Shown here one piece after another: positions 9,307-20,114 of a stretch of 64,000 nucleotides of DNA. A program made the translations under genes and the position numbers. Where the stretch lies: contig CP154955.1 in the NCBI GenBank assembly GCA_039621445.1, positions 12,156,960 through 12,220,959 of the forward strand. The letters are read 5' to 3'. The notes beneath the pieces were generated by a model that did no database searches, was not told the origin of the DNA, and worked only from the letters and a program-made list of their open reading frames with translations. The stretch's first letter is position 1, and the number at the start of each line of letters is the position of its first letter. Source of the DNA: Euglena gracilis (lineage: Eukaryota > Euglenida > Euglenophyceae > Euglenales).

Positions 9307-10198
9307 AAAGGAAGTTATGTTCATTGCATTTTTGGAACTTGTGGAGGCAAGTGTCTCGTGCCTCTCCTTCGATCTCCCATGGTGGGCGGTGATCGATAAG
9401 ATGGAAGAGAAGTGGTTCCTGAAAAAGGCCGATTTTTTCCCATCCAAGGATCATTTGACAGTGATCAAAAGAAACTCCCCATGAAAAGGACCAGATATCC
9501 TTTGTAACGTGTTGGCGAGGATGCTGCAAAAAAGGTGATTTTTTAGACCCCTTGAAAGCAATCAAATATAACTCTGATTTTTTTGGAGTTTTCTGTGACA
9601 ACCCTGGGAGGCGGATGCTCTGAATGGTGTTCGCTCTGATGATTTCCAGTTGCCCTTTTTTTTCGGCAGATTTTTTTCCTGATTGCAGCAAACAACAGCG
9701 AATGGGTTTCTGAAACGTATGCTACGCTCCACCGTTTCAGGTTCAGTGTAATTCAGCCTCTTTTGCAGAGCTTTTCAATTTCATTTCTGCGATGTGTGTT
9801 TCTCAGGGCATTTATCTGCACTGTTGAAATGGAGTACACAAATGGATAAATAATTTCCCAGCATATTTCCTACAGTGGGGGAGTTTGAAGGGAAATCGCA
9901 TTTGACAACAAAGGTGGGGGGTATCTCATTGTCAGAATGGAGCTGTTGTGACCCAGCAAGGGGGGAGGCATCACGTGACATCCTCTGGAGTGAGCCCTTG
10001 AAAGGGCTGTCTGGGTTGTTGTTGAGGGACCTCTCCTGGGTGTGGCTTTCAAAAGGGTTGGGGGAAGGGAGGGCACTCAATACCCAGGCCAAGGTGTGCT
10101 GTGGTGACTTAAGCCAGTCTGTGGCAACTGGGCACATCAACAGTAACAAGGTTTCTGGCCCCAGAGTTGACTCCATTCTCCAATCTGTGGGGCTTTCA
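9307..10198. other. Unassigned stretch right of hAT 1
   Basis: Ordinary-composition sequence with a 149-codon minus-strand frame (9242-9691) that partly overlaps the element end and is probably chance, and a 113-codon plus frame at 9875-10216. No motif is recognisable. Confidence 0.25.
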
Positions 10199-10720
10199 GT
10201 TTACGGAAACCCGTGAAGGTGTTTTCAAGTCACAACCTGACAACTGCATTTTGATGTGGGGGGGATCAACACACCAGAAGCTACCCCAGCCAGTGTTTGT
10301 TGGGAACACCTCCACAGCTTGGCACCAACACCACACCGATATGGGCAAACCATGGCCCGTTCCAGCTCTGTTCCAACAGAACATAGGGACCATAGCAAGA
10401 AGGGATACACTGCCCACACCAAATAATTTTAAAAATCAAGTTTAAGGAAACCTGCGAACGTGTTCAGTTGCTGTATTGGGCATATGTGTTGGGGGGCTGG
10501 CCAAAAAGGCCATCAGCCCAACTCCAGGGGTTGGGGACAAGGTTCGGGTCCCATTCATAAACAAGAGGGGTGCAGCACAAGTCTACAGGAAACCGCAAAC
10601 CACTTCACGTTCACGGTTCTCCATTAACTTCTGTTTTTGAATGTTTACAGACAACCGTGAACCTCCTTCGCCGCGCAACCTTTTTTTTTGGCCCCCAAAC
10701 GTTCACAGGAACCCGTAAGG
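10199..10720. promoter_or_regulatory. Right cluster of six palindromic 20-mers
   Basis: Copies start at 10199, 10440, 10581, 10609, 10643 and 10701, for example GTTTACGGAAACCCGTGAAG. Four lie within 140 bases. They mirror the left cluster in number, supporting a symmetric element around hAT 1. Confidence 0.6.
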
Positions 10721-10849
10721 CATCGGTGGGTGGAATAATCCCAGAACTATTTCGGAACACCCTGGAACCCACAAATTTCCCGGGATTTTTTTTCCAGGCA
10801 AAATCGGAAAATTTGGACGAAATTGGGGCGTTTTTCAGGTGGGCAGACA

Positions 10850-11130
10850 ACGGGGGCTCGGAAAGTGGCCCGAAAGCAGCCAGAGGCAATCAAAAGCTGC
10901 CAAGGGCATCCAGAAGTGCCAGAAGGGCATTCATAAGCAGCCAGAATTGGCGAGTTCTGGCCAAAGCGAGCAAAAGTAGACGAAGAAGCTTAAAAAGTGG
11001 GGCACTTCACAGCGGAACCCAGTTCCAGCAGCAGGCCCCTATCTTTCCATTTTGGTGTTATTGTCGCCCGTGGTCAGCCACAGTCAGCCCTGGTCAGCCC
11101 TGGTTGGCAAACAGTTGGTAGAACGTGGGG
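10850..11130 (-). repeat. Degenerate GGCCAAAA / GCAGCC low-complexity repeat
   Basis: Complement-orientation version of a degenerate repeat rich in GGCCAAAA and AAGCAGCCA that recurs forward at 11396-11575, 34870-35160 and 44925-45115. It ends with GTCAGCCCTGGTCAGCCCTG near 11083, a phrase with a counterpart beside the 34870 copy. Confidence 0.5.
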
Positions 11131-11142
11131 CATACGGCAGGC

Positions 11143-11394
11143 TTCTTTTTAAGTCAGCAGACCCCCCCCCCCCCCGGGGGGGGGGTGGGTGGGTGGGTCC
11201 GGGCCGGACCCCCCCGGGGGGGGGGGTTCCCGCGCCGGGGGGGCGGGGTATACCTTTTTGGCGCGAAGGGGTGAAAATTTTTGGAAATTGCATTTAACGG
11301 GCCCGATTTTGGGGAGGTCCCCCCCTGGGGGGGTTCCGCTCCACCCTGGGGGGGTGGGGGGGACCCCCCCCCCCGGGGGTCTTAAAAAGAAGCG
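11143..11394. mobile_element. G/C-run element with TTCTTTTTAAG ends
   Basis: The left boundary GCTTCTTTTTAAGTC is matched in inverse at 11377-11392 (CTTAAAAAGAAGC). The interior has three C-run/G-run pairs and GGTATACCTTTTTGGCGCG, resembling family E (39239, 34127). I could not find a target duplication, so it may be decayed or the ends misjudged. Confidence 0.45.
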
Positions 11395-11395
11395 C

Positions 11396-11829
11396 CACTG
11401 TTTCAGCCACTTTTTGGCCAGTTATGGCTGCTTTTTTTTTGCTCCTTTGGCAACTTTTGCCCACGTTTAGCCATTTTTGGCCACTTTTGGCGGCTTTTAG
11501 GCTTTTACGCGTTTTGACTGGTTTTGGCCACCGTTTGGCCACCTTTGACTGCTTCTGGCCACTTTTTGTTGTCACTGAATAAAAATATTTTTCAGCAATT
11601 TGTGATCGTTTCAGGTCACTGTGGAGAAAATTCTTTTTTGGGAAAGTGCTTTCAGACAGCTCCTTTTTCGAGATTAGGGTCGGGGCAAGGGACCCCCGGG
11701 GGTGTCCCTTGCCACCCTGGGTGGGAGTGGGGACCCCCTGGGAAAGTTTATATAAAGTTTAAATATATATGGCAGGTGAGAACTTTAAGACCTCCCCGGG
11801 GGGTCCTACAGTTCACGATGGCCACCAAA
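11396..11829 (+). repeat. TTTTGGCCAC degenerate repeat and spacer
   Basis: To about 11575 the sequence is built from variants of TTTTGGCCACTTTTGGC. From there to 11829 it is G/C-run containing spacer with AAAATATTTTTCAG-like acceptor context near 11585. No gene recognised. Confidence 0.5.
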
Positions 11830-12000
11830 TCCTAACCCTAACCCTAACCCTAACCCTAACCCTAACCCTAACCCTAACCCTAATCCTAGGATCAGGGTTA
11901 GGGTTCGGGATATATATATATCCCGATATGTATATATATATACATATATATGTATACGTATATATATATACATATATATATATATATGTGTATGTATATG
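11830..12000 (+). repeat. Interstitial telomere-like tract with TA-rich palindromes
   Basis: About nine units of CCCTAA (11830-11888), then an inverted AGGGTTAGGGTT, then alternating TA sequence (11909-12000) with internal palindromes. It is far from any sequence end, so it is internal. CCCTAA is the complement of the TTAGGG telomere repeat found in many eukaryotes. Confidence 0.85.
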
Positions 12001-12477
12001 TTTGGCCAAGGTAGTCCAAAATTTGTCCAAGAATTTTGGCCAACTTTTGGGATTAGGCGTATTCAAGTGGAACTGCAACCCTGACATTACTCCTGCTAAT
12101 TTGAATCCTATTCTCCAACCAATCACCCTGATCATAAACTTCAAAATTGAGGAAGTGTCAAACCTGGAGTTCCTGCTGGACCCACGCAGCCACACGGTTT
12201 GAGTAACACCAATGAAAACGCCTTTCGCATGTTTTCTGTGATTGATTGTTTAAATCTCAAAAAGGATTCACAGACAGAAATGGAACAAGAACCGCGAAGA
12301 GAGGTTTATGAAGTTTTAAATTATTGTCTCCCCGAGGGAAAGAGAGTGAACGAGGGATGGAAGGAAAAAGAAGATCCGTTTTCTTTAGCTCACTCGAAGG
12401 GGGGAGGAGGACGGTGATATCTGTTATTTTAGGAGGAATTGGGGTTGGGGTTTGGGGTTATTCTGAGGAATCGGTTA
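12001..12477 (+). other. Open non-repetitive stretch, possible exons
   Basis: Two adjacent plus-strand frames (12002-12202 and 12199-12417) have unbiased composition and protein-like content, for example N-L-K-K-D-S-Q-T-E-M-E-Q-E. They do not share a frame. No family is recognised. Confidence 0.2.
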
Positions 12478-12704
12478 CCCCCCCCCCCCCTAGTCGTACG
12501 ACCACCCCTCATTTACGACCACCCCCCGGTCACAGGTTGCAGGTCATGGGGTGTTATGACCCCCCCCCCCCGGTCACAGGTTGCAGGTTACGAAAATTTT
12601 AACACCATTTCACCTATGACCGCCCCCGCATTTACGACCACCCCCCGGTCACAGGTTCCGGTCACAGGTTGCAGGAACCCGGTCGTACGACTAGGGGGGG
12701 GGGG
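12478..12704. mobile_element. Inverted-repeat element with TAGTCGTACGACC ends
   Basis: C-run plus TAGTCGTACGACC at 12491-12503 is matched exactly in inverse at 12681-12693 followed by a G-run. The interior holds a direct repeat of about 30 bases (TTTACGACCACCCCCCGGTC, near 12511 and 12631) and ACAGGTTGCAGG repeats. The flanking dinucleotide TA on both sides would fit a TA-target element, but a two-base match is weak. Confidence 0.65.
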
Positions 12705-14345
12705 TAGTGTTAGAGTTGAGCCGTTTCGGAAGAATCTGTCTCAAAAATGGACCCAAAATATTGGCATCTTTAGGTCTTGCCTATGCATAGTTTGGTGTAA
12801 AACGAGGCCAAGTTCCCAAAGCTCTAACCCTAAACCTCAGCTTAACCGTTAAACACAAAGCTTTCCCCCCAGAATTCACATATGTCAGGTTTATCCCCAG
12901 CAAGGAGCACAGAAACACTGAAGAGTTCGGATTTGGGCCATCCTGCTAACAAGTCTCTGGAACCCCCCACCCCCAAGCTACTAATGATTTGGCAGCTATA
13001 TTGAAGATATTCAACACAGAAAAAACTCTCAGTGCTTTGTGGTTTGATTTAGTGTCATTCTAATGTATGGATGACATTATGGTCATGTTGGCAGTGATTA
13101 AGTGTGGCATGGCATGGCGAGAGTGTGTGCTGTGAATTGATGTTCTGCACACAACCCAGTTCATTCACCAGGTCGCGAGGTTTTTTTTTTTAAGTTGATG
13201 ACCATTGGGGTGGGTCCTGGTCCGACCAGTGCCGAAGGTTTGTTGGAACCCCAAGGTCCCCCCAGGGAGGGTGGATGGGGGCCGACCCTAGGATCCCAAA
13301 AACACCACTGGTTCTCTGACTGTCACGGCGCGGTGAGGTGCTGGGTGGCATTGCAGTGACTCACGGTGGGTGCCATTGGCCGGTGGGGTCCGGGCCATCC
13401 CCTGCCCCCATCGAGCTGGGTGGCCCCTTGGTTGTCTGTTGCCCCTAACCTCGGCCCAGCCACCTCCGGCATCCCCGGCGTGTCACGCAAGGGCTCGCCT
13501 TCGGGTCCGATGGCCCACGCCCAGGACTCGGCGGTGTCCGCCCCCACCCCTGTCCTAATTCTGGAAACCTGGAAACTGCCAGCCCAAATACCAGGCCAAA
13601 GTTAGCCAAAAGCCGCTGACGTTTTGTTGAAAAAACGTCTAAAAATGCTTATTTTTTGAACACAGCGCCGGAAGAAAATATTTCGCTGTTTTTGGAACCT
13701 GCCAAGGAGGGGTGGGGGTCTGGCCCCCCACCCTCCCCCCCCCCCCCACCACCTAGCTCAAACCGAAGGGCTTCATATCTATCCCCCCCCCCATGGTTCC
13801 GCCCATCCCTCAGGGGGGCGGGGTCCGGCCAGCACCTTTTTCCAGCCGGCCAGATGGACCCCAGGCTTCTGTTTAGCGCGGAAGACCCTCCCCTGGACGG
13901 GGGGGGGTGCGTAGGTCCAGGCCACGCCTCCCCTGGGGTTGGGGTCCCACGCCACAGGGGTCGGGTCAGGGTCGAGCGGACGATTCTTGGAACAAAGAGC
14001 TGGACATTTCTGGCTTGTGAAATTTTGGGATTTGAGGAGATTTGAGCTGCATCTGTCGCCCAACCTGGAATCAGTGTTTCAGGAGGCGGCAATAATGATG
14101 GCAAATGGGGTTTTAACTCGGACTGGGTCTATTTTTGTGGCCCCGCAGTCACCGCACCAACTGGTGGGGGGGACGTCTCAAATGGAAGCGTGTGGGGGTG
14201 CGGGTGGAGCCCCCAATCATGCAATCATGGAGCGGCAGGTGGACCTCCCAGACCTGCCCTCCTTGGGTCCATAAGAAAACCCCTGGCCCCCAATGTCATC
14301 ATCGAAGGGAGAGGCAAACAGATCCCTCTGGGAAGGGCAGCCAGC
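12705..14345. other. Unassigned stretch
   Basis: 12705-13180 is ordinary sequence with no long frame. 13180-13620 is GC-rich and open on both strands. 13660-14060 has C runs at 13738-13747 and G runs near 13900, with GGACCCCAGGCTTCTGTTTA resembling the ends of other G/C-run elements. No gene is supported. Confidence 0.25.
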
Positions 14346-14621
14346 CCCCTTAATTGAGCATTTGGGTCCGGGAATTTTTTTTTTCATGCGCCGAAGGCGC
14401 CGAGAATTTTTTATCCTCTCTCAAAGCCAAATTCCCGACCCCCCTTATTTGACCCCCCTTATTTGAGCATTTGGGGGGTCCTTTGGGGGTAAATGGGGGT
14501 CCCAAAGGACGGTCCATTAGCCAGTTGGGGGGGGTCAGCCTAATTGGACAAGGTATCCCCCCCAAATTGCCCCGCTAATTGGGGGTCTGAAGGAGCCCCG
14601 CCATTAGCCAAATAAGGGGTG
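14346..14621. mobile_element. Possible element with CCCCTTA ends
   Basis: The left CCCCTTAATTGAGCATTTGG and the complement of the right end (CCCCTTATTTGGCTAATGG) are similar inverted ends. Inside are GCGCCGAAGGCGCC with a T-run, two CCCCCCTTATTTGA units, and GAGCATTTGGGG repeated. No clear target duplication. Confidence 0.4.
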
Positions 14622-15548
14622 AGGGTAGGGTCCGGGATACAGTTATGATTAGGGATAGGGATTTGGTTACGTTCACCCTTCTCCATCCTTGCCTTGCACA
14701 CACAAAGGATCTTGTTATCTTGGGTGGGGGGGATCCGGGGGGCCTGCAGCAGCCCCCCCCCCCCCCAGAGGAGGCCGAAGGCCGACTAAATTCATTAGGG
14801 GATGTCTCCCCGTGACCCCCCCCCCCCTGTGACCCCCCATGACCCGACCTACGACCTTTTTCGGCCAATTTTTTCCAAGAAGAAATTTGGCTGGTGATGC
14901 AACCTTTTCCCAGCCAGCCCCAATTTTCCAGCCCCTGAAATCGACCCTCTGGGTCGACGCCCCCTGTGTCAATGGCACATTTCTGCGACATGGGACACTA
15001 ACTGAGGGGGTTCGCCAGTATAACCAATCCAGCCAAAATCGGCCGAAAATGGTAAAAATAATTTCCAACCCAGCCTTTGGCTGGGCAAAAACCTCACCCA
15101 TGGGCACCCCGGGGCGGGGGAGGAGGGTCACGCAGGTGTTAAGTGACAATATGATTGAGACGCAAGAAGGAAGCGATGAGTTGAAATACTTGATAGGAAG
15201 GGGGGACCGAACCCCCTCCGTGTTGGAGGGAGGGTTCCCCCCTCCCCTCAAGGGCTCCTATAACCTCCCTCCGCCTCCCGTCGTTCGATGCCGGGGGATC
15301 TGCCGTCCTGCTCCCGATTCTCCGCCTGTCGACGCCGCCGCCGCCACCCAGCCCCATCCCAGCGGAGTATCCAGCACAGCGACTCTGTCGCAGGGGCCCC
15401 CGCTCCCCTCTGGCCGAGGTGTGTGGGTGCTGGCCGGTGTTTTAAGGCCACGGTAGTGCCTGCGTCTGTCTTCATCTGCACCTTGTCCTTGGTCCATGAC
15501 TGCGGGTATCTGCCTCGCTCATTTTGCTCACTTCAACTATCAACTCTC
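14622..15548. other. G/C-run rich unassigned region
   Basis: C-runs near 14754 and 14818 and G-runs near 15110. A long plus frame (14839-15456) reads through but has skewed composition. The phrase AATCGGCCGAAAATGG near 15034 resembles the GGCCAAAA low-complexity class. Confidence 0.25.
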
Positions 15549-15599
15549 TGTCTGTATGTCTGTCTGTCTGCCTGCCTGCCTGCTTGCCTGCCTGCCTGT

Positions 15600-15695
<96 letters not shown>

Positions 15696-15696
15696 G

Positions 15697-15748
<52 letters not shown>

Positions 15749-15935
15749 CGTCCGTCCGTCCGTCCGTCCGTCCGTCCTGCTGCCTGTCCTGTGCCTGTCC
15801 TGCCTGCCTGTCCGTCCGTCCGTCCGTCCGTCCGTCCGTCCGTCCGTCCGTCCGTCCGTCTGTCTGTCTGTCTGTCTGTCTGTCTGTGTGTCTGTGTGTG
15901 TGTCTGTGTGTCTGTCTGTGTGTGTGTGTGCGTGC
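15549..15935 (+). repeat. CTGT / CTGC / CCGT tetranucleotide array
   Basis: Blocks of TGCC (about 15565-15665), TGTC (15666-15742), CGTC (15742-15775 and 15808-15857), then TGTC and TGTG. Different unit variants are again arranged in homogeneous blocks. Frames give Cys/Leu/Pro or Arg/Gln/Thr repeats and are not genes. Confidence 0.95.
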
Positions 15936-16050
15936 ATTTGCATTGGCGGGAAGGAGAGTGCTGTTGTATAGATTGTTCCATTCAGGCTTTTTCTTCTGCA
16001 CAGATCCCCAGATCCTCAGATCCACAGATCCCCCCCCTGCTGAAAGTGCT

Positions 16051-16070
16051 TTACACTGAAATATTTCAGT
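16051..16070. repeat. Perfect 20-bp palindrome
   Basis: ACACTGAAATATTTCAGTGT is its own reverse complement. It sits among several CAGTG/CACTG and TTTCAG words (16030-16115), which together can form alternative stems. Confidence 0.7.
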
Positions 16071-16164
16071 GTTTTTCAGCACTGTTTCAGTTTTTGTTTC
16101 AGCACTGTTTGAGAAGTGGTGAAAAAATATCCAAATTGTGGTTGTGCTTTGTTCTTTTTTTCAG

Positions 16165-16354
16165 GATTTTTGCTGCAGATGACATTAATATAATATCTGG
16201 AGTGAAGTACATGGATAAGGGTGGCAAGTGGCAACTCTTCTTTTCAGAAGGAAGTACACTGTCCAAAGCCCATCTCATTGACCCCTCATCCTTGACTCAT
16301 TTTGTCATACAGCATGCCAAAAAAGTATATGTCTTAAAGCCAAAAAAGTCTTAA
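16165..16354 (+). CDS. Candidate 3' terminal exon, function unknown
   Basis: A pyrimidine tract and CAG (TTCTTTTTTTCAG, ending 16164) are followed by an open frame of about 63 codons ending at TAA 16354. Codon use and composition differ from the microsatellite before it. Phrases include S-G-V-K-Y-M-D-K-G-G-K-W and a basic tail K-P-K-K-S. An upstream exon was not found. It might be a transposon-derived fragment. Confidence 0.35.
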
Positions 16355-16359
16355 TACCC

Positions 16360-17255
16360 TCTGATGGAGAAACCCAATTTTCCCCCTTGGGTTAACTACG
16401 TCCCTTGTGCCATGGGGAGTCACAATGGGTGATGGGGGGAGCAAGGTTGCACCTGCACCATGGACTGCACGCTTGCAGGGGCGGTTAAATGCCATGCATG
16501 ACCGCCTTTTGTTGCCACCCCGGCATACAAGTGTGCAGGCAGCATTTTACACAGGTTCAAAACTGTTTCCCAGGGTATCGCGAGGAAGGCTTGCTGTCTG
16601 GACTTAGGTCAAAGTTGCCAAAGGCCAATTGGGTCAAAGTTGATTTGGCCAAGTCCACTGGGGTCAAACTGGACCCGGCGAAGGCCACTCAAGTTTCTCA
16701 GTCCCAGCCACTTTTTGGTTCACGGCCATTTGGTGCTGATGATGATGACCCCCCAGTTGGTCTGAAAATGCCCCTCGAAAAAGGCTGAAAACGAAAGTGG
16801 ATGGGAATGAAAATGGCTTAAGACCTGCTCGAAAATGGTGACAATTGTCTGAAATGGCCAGTGAGAAAAGGTCTCAAAAAGGGCTGAAAGGTTTGTTTTC
16901 CTTTTTTTTATGGTGTGGCGGGGGAGGACCGTGGTCACCGTCTTACCTCCTGCAGGGGTCGGACGCAGCCCTGGCGTCGCCCACCCTCCGTTCTTCGACG
17001 CCGACGCCCACCCCTCTGCCTCTTTTGGCCGTCTTCAGGATAGCAACTCTGAACCCCCCAGGGTGATTTTTTTGGAAGTTGGACATGACGATGAACATTG
17101 GCTTTGGCGGGCGGGCGGGGGGAGGGTATCGAGATACAGATACATCGACAAGGATTGATTCATGGCTTTCGGCAGGGGGTGTTCCCTCCACCTGCCCTTA
17201 AACCTTCCCCCAAATAGTCTGGGGCAAAATTCTTTACGGCGCTGGAAAAAAAAGG
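16360..17255. other. Unassigned stretch
   Basis: Mixed sequence with short frames on both strands and a repeated phrase GGCCAA(A/G)G near 16620-16700. No recognisable gene, RNA or element end. Confidence 0.25.
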
Positions 17256-17330
17256 CCCAAATAACCTGGCGGGGGGGGGGAAGGCCAAAAGTTGGTTCCA
17301 GTAACCTGGCACCCCGCCAGGTTATTTGGG
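17256..17330. repeat. Hairpin with CCCAAATAACCTGGCGGGG arms
   Basis: The arm at 17256-17274 is exactly inverted at 17312-17330, with a loop of about 37 bases. The CCCAAATAA end resembles the CCCAAATAATAA words of the element at 61901, so it may be a minimal relative. Confidence 0.6.
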
Positions 17331-18636
17331 GGGGTTATATCGAACCCCAGTGGGGGCAGCACTTGATGGGATGGGATGGGGGGCATGCAGAATTGATATC
17401 CGCAATATTCCACGATTGTGCTCAAGGTCTCCGATATCGGCAGGCAGCAACCCAACGTTGTTGTGTGGCTTAGCCGGATGGGGGGTGCCATCCCCTGAGT
17501 GCGAACATCTCCCTGGTCAGAGGCCACAGGGGCTTTGACGTTGCATATTCGTTGGGGAGGATGGATAGTTGAAACGTCCCCAGCTGTGGGGTGGGGGGTT
17601 CCCCGGTAGCTGTACCTACAGCCCTGTGCCCATCCCATGATTGGTGGGGACAGCGGTGTTCACAAATTGCTGAGGATAGCCCAAAGTGGTGGTCTCAGGG
17701 CATGTTTACCCCCCCCCCCCCCGACTGTTTCCATATCCATTTGCCGCGGCCATATGGATGCTGGGGTGCCCGCAGCAGTGCTACTCACTAGGAGGAAGAC
17801 CCTCGGCGGTGGTGCTATCGCGCAGCGCTCATGCCATGAGCTGTGCCGCGTGGTTCATGTCTTGCCCAGGCGCCAACAGTGCAGGTGGGAGCTTATCCCC
17901 CCCAACGCATTTTCCTGGCCCCCCTGTCTGCCTGTGTATCTGACACCAATGGGCATTACTCTGTCGCAGCAACCTGTCCAACCTCCATTCTAATCATTCC
18001 ACCATTTCTGGCAGTCTTTTTTTAATTTACCTTGGTTTATATATAGCCCAACTTAGGAACCCCCCTTCCTTGGTTTATAGCCCCAATTAGGACCAACCAG
18101 ACTAGCAGCAAGCAAGACAGCTCCTCAAGAAGGGTTATTTTCATTTGGACCGTTTGTCTCGGACGAGGTTAAAGAATCAAAATTGGCCGGAATCAACGAG
18201 GACGTTCTACAGTTGGGGTTGATGATGGGCCAGCCAAACAGTCCTACCAGACAATTAAGTTGAACAATTGAACGGGTCCACCGTTTGTGCCTCATCCGAC
18301 CACACCTTCCCCTCTCCCCCTCATCTCCAAAGACACGCGCACTCTCTCCTCCCCCGAGGCCTCATTGCACGTAATATCCGCCTTGCCGCAGAAAGCACAC
18401 TGTTAGGCCCCCAATTGCCGGTGTCGGTGGGGAGGTGCTTGGGGGCCTGACGGCGATGTTTGTGTATTATATATTTTTATTTTGTTATATTTTATTTATT
18501 TTGTTTTTTATTTGTATTTTATTTATGTTTGCATTTCACAGTGTATTTCATGAAGATGTTTCGCCAATTCGTCATGCACATTTCGTTCGAATTTTTCCGC
18601 CGGCTCAAACACGGGTTTCCACCAGCTTGTTGGGAT
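17331..18636. other. Unassigned stretch
   Basis: GC-rich to about 17900, with a C-run at 17709-17722. Around 18020-18090 a phrase similar to TTGGTTTATA-TAGCCC occurs twice. 18450-18545 is strongly AT-rich. No gene supported. Confidence 0.25.
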
Positions 18637-18917
18637 CAGACAATTGCTTAAGCGCTGGCCGACCCCCCCCCCCCCCAGGGTGGGTGACTGGTTTTTCCGG
18701 AGTGATTGACTGGTTTTTGGACCGGACCCCTTCCCCGGGGGGGGCAAAAAGCCACAAAAGTGACCTGGCGCCGAGGCACCGGAAAATTTTTTTGGCCTTT
18801 TTTCATTTTTTTTAGTCAAATTCCCTTTGGATTCCGGAGTGGCCGCCCCCCCCCCCCCCCCCCCCGGGGCCAGTGACTGACTGGTTTCCCGAAAAAAGCG
18901 ACTGAAGTGGAGTGACC

Positions 18918-19770
18918 AGGTTTGAATGGTGCTGAGCTCTCGAGGGAACGTGCACGTAATGGAAAGCCGAAAAGACTAGCATTACAAATTTTGTGTACGC
19001 GAAATTACAGTCATGCAATATACAGTGACGTTTAGTGATTTTATGGTCATTTCTGAAATGTTAATGAAATGTTACCCCCCCATGCACCCCACACCCCGTT
19101 TATTGGTTTTTTTCCGATTTTTTTTGACCAGTTCTTGACCCGAACTCCACAGGTTTCGGGCGAAAAACGGGGCGCCTGGCGGGTCGAAAAATGCTTATTT
19201 TCGCTCAAAAACAATTTTTCCGGGTCCGGGAGGCCAAAAAACATCGTTTCGGGCAATTTTTTTTTATTTTTTCCGACTTTTTTTGCCCCGTTTTTGACCC
19301 AAAGTCAATGGGTTGGCGGCTCAAAACGTGGCGCTGGCAGGTCGAAAAACACTCATTTTCGGCCAAAAAAACATGGTTCTGGGCCAATTTTTTTCCATTT
19401 TTTTCACCATTTTTGTCCTGAAATGGCCGAAAACGGCTAAGTCAAAACAGGCCAAAACTGTACAAAATGGCCCAAATTGGCTGAAAAATGGCCGTAACTC
19501 GGGCTAGTTGGGAGTTGCGGGGAATTCAAAGTACCGTTGGATAGAGGATTTTAAGGGCTTCAATTTAAGTCTCCAGACATTTCCTTTGATTTTGCTTCAT
19601 TTCCGAGATATTTTGGAAACATCAGGGTTTTCACCCCGAAAACGGCCCAAAATGGCCCTGAAATGGGCCAAATTTGGCCGAAAAATGGCCGTAACTTAGG
19701 CTAGAATTGGGGGAAATGTTAACTATGGTTGGATAGGGCATTCCAAGGGCTTCATTTTTGCTCTGTGGAC
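18918..19770 (+). repeat. Module B with about 158-bp tandem units
   Basis: It begins at CAGGTTTGAATGGTGCTGAG, followed by CACGTAATGGAAAGCCGAAA, words conserved in three other places. From 19182 a unit starting GGTCGAAAAA repeats after 158 bases (19340). Units contain TCCGGGAGGCCAAAA, and TTTTTGACC with a CAATGGGTT phrase. After 19430 the sequence degenerates into AATGGCCGTAAC and GGCCAAAA words. Confidence 0.7.
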
Positions 19771-20114
19771 CAGGCAATTGCTTAACCACTGACCGACCCC
19801 CCCCCCCCCCCCCCCGGGGGGGTGGGTGACTGGTTTTTTCAGAGTGACTGACTGGTTTTTGGCCCGGACCCCCTCCCCCCCGGGGGGGGGGGTCGGCCAG
19901 GAGTGGGCAAAAGTGGCTTGAGTGACCCCGGCGGAAATTTTTTTGGGTCTAAAATGGCCTAAAGTGACTGGAAAGTGGCCGTTTTCTGAGTGGCCGACCC
20001 CCCCCTCCCCCGGGGGGGGTAGTGACTGGCTGGTTTTTTGAAAATGAGTGACTGACTGGTTTTTAAAAAAGTGGAGTGACCCCCCCCCCCCGGGGGTCGG
20101 TAAGCAATTGTATG
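19771..20114 (+). mobile_element. Short hAT-like element, family A copy 3 (nested)
   Basis: A 344-bp element. Ends are CAGGCAATTGCTTA and, inverted, CATACAATTGCTTA. A perfect 8-bp duplication CTGTGGAC lies at 19763-19770 and 20115-20122. It interrupts module B: the flanks rejoin to match the uninterrupted phrase near 19570 (TTTCCTTTGATTTTGCTTCA). It contains four C-run/G-run tracts and TGACTGACTGGTTTTT repeats. Confidence 0.93.

Larger units (their letters stand above)
6690..10830. mobile_element. Possible large composite element around the first hAT element
   Basis: Twelve copies of a 20-bp palindromic motif lie in this interval, six on each side of the nested element at 8014-9299. Near the outer edges 6753-6772 and 10766-10785 are inverted copies matching at 18 of 20 positions. 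No clean target duplication was found. CAGGGTGT at 7102 and its complement at 10757-10764 are alternative ends. Boundaries are therefore tentative. Confidence 0.35.

Noticed and set aside
7102-10764. CAGGGTGT...ACACCCTG as ends of the large element around hAT 1
   Set aside because: Only eight bases match, the flanks show no direct repeat, and one copy of the 20-mer lies outside.
11830-11888. True chromosome end
   Set aside because: The tract is short, internal and followed by inverted repeat units and ordinary sequence.
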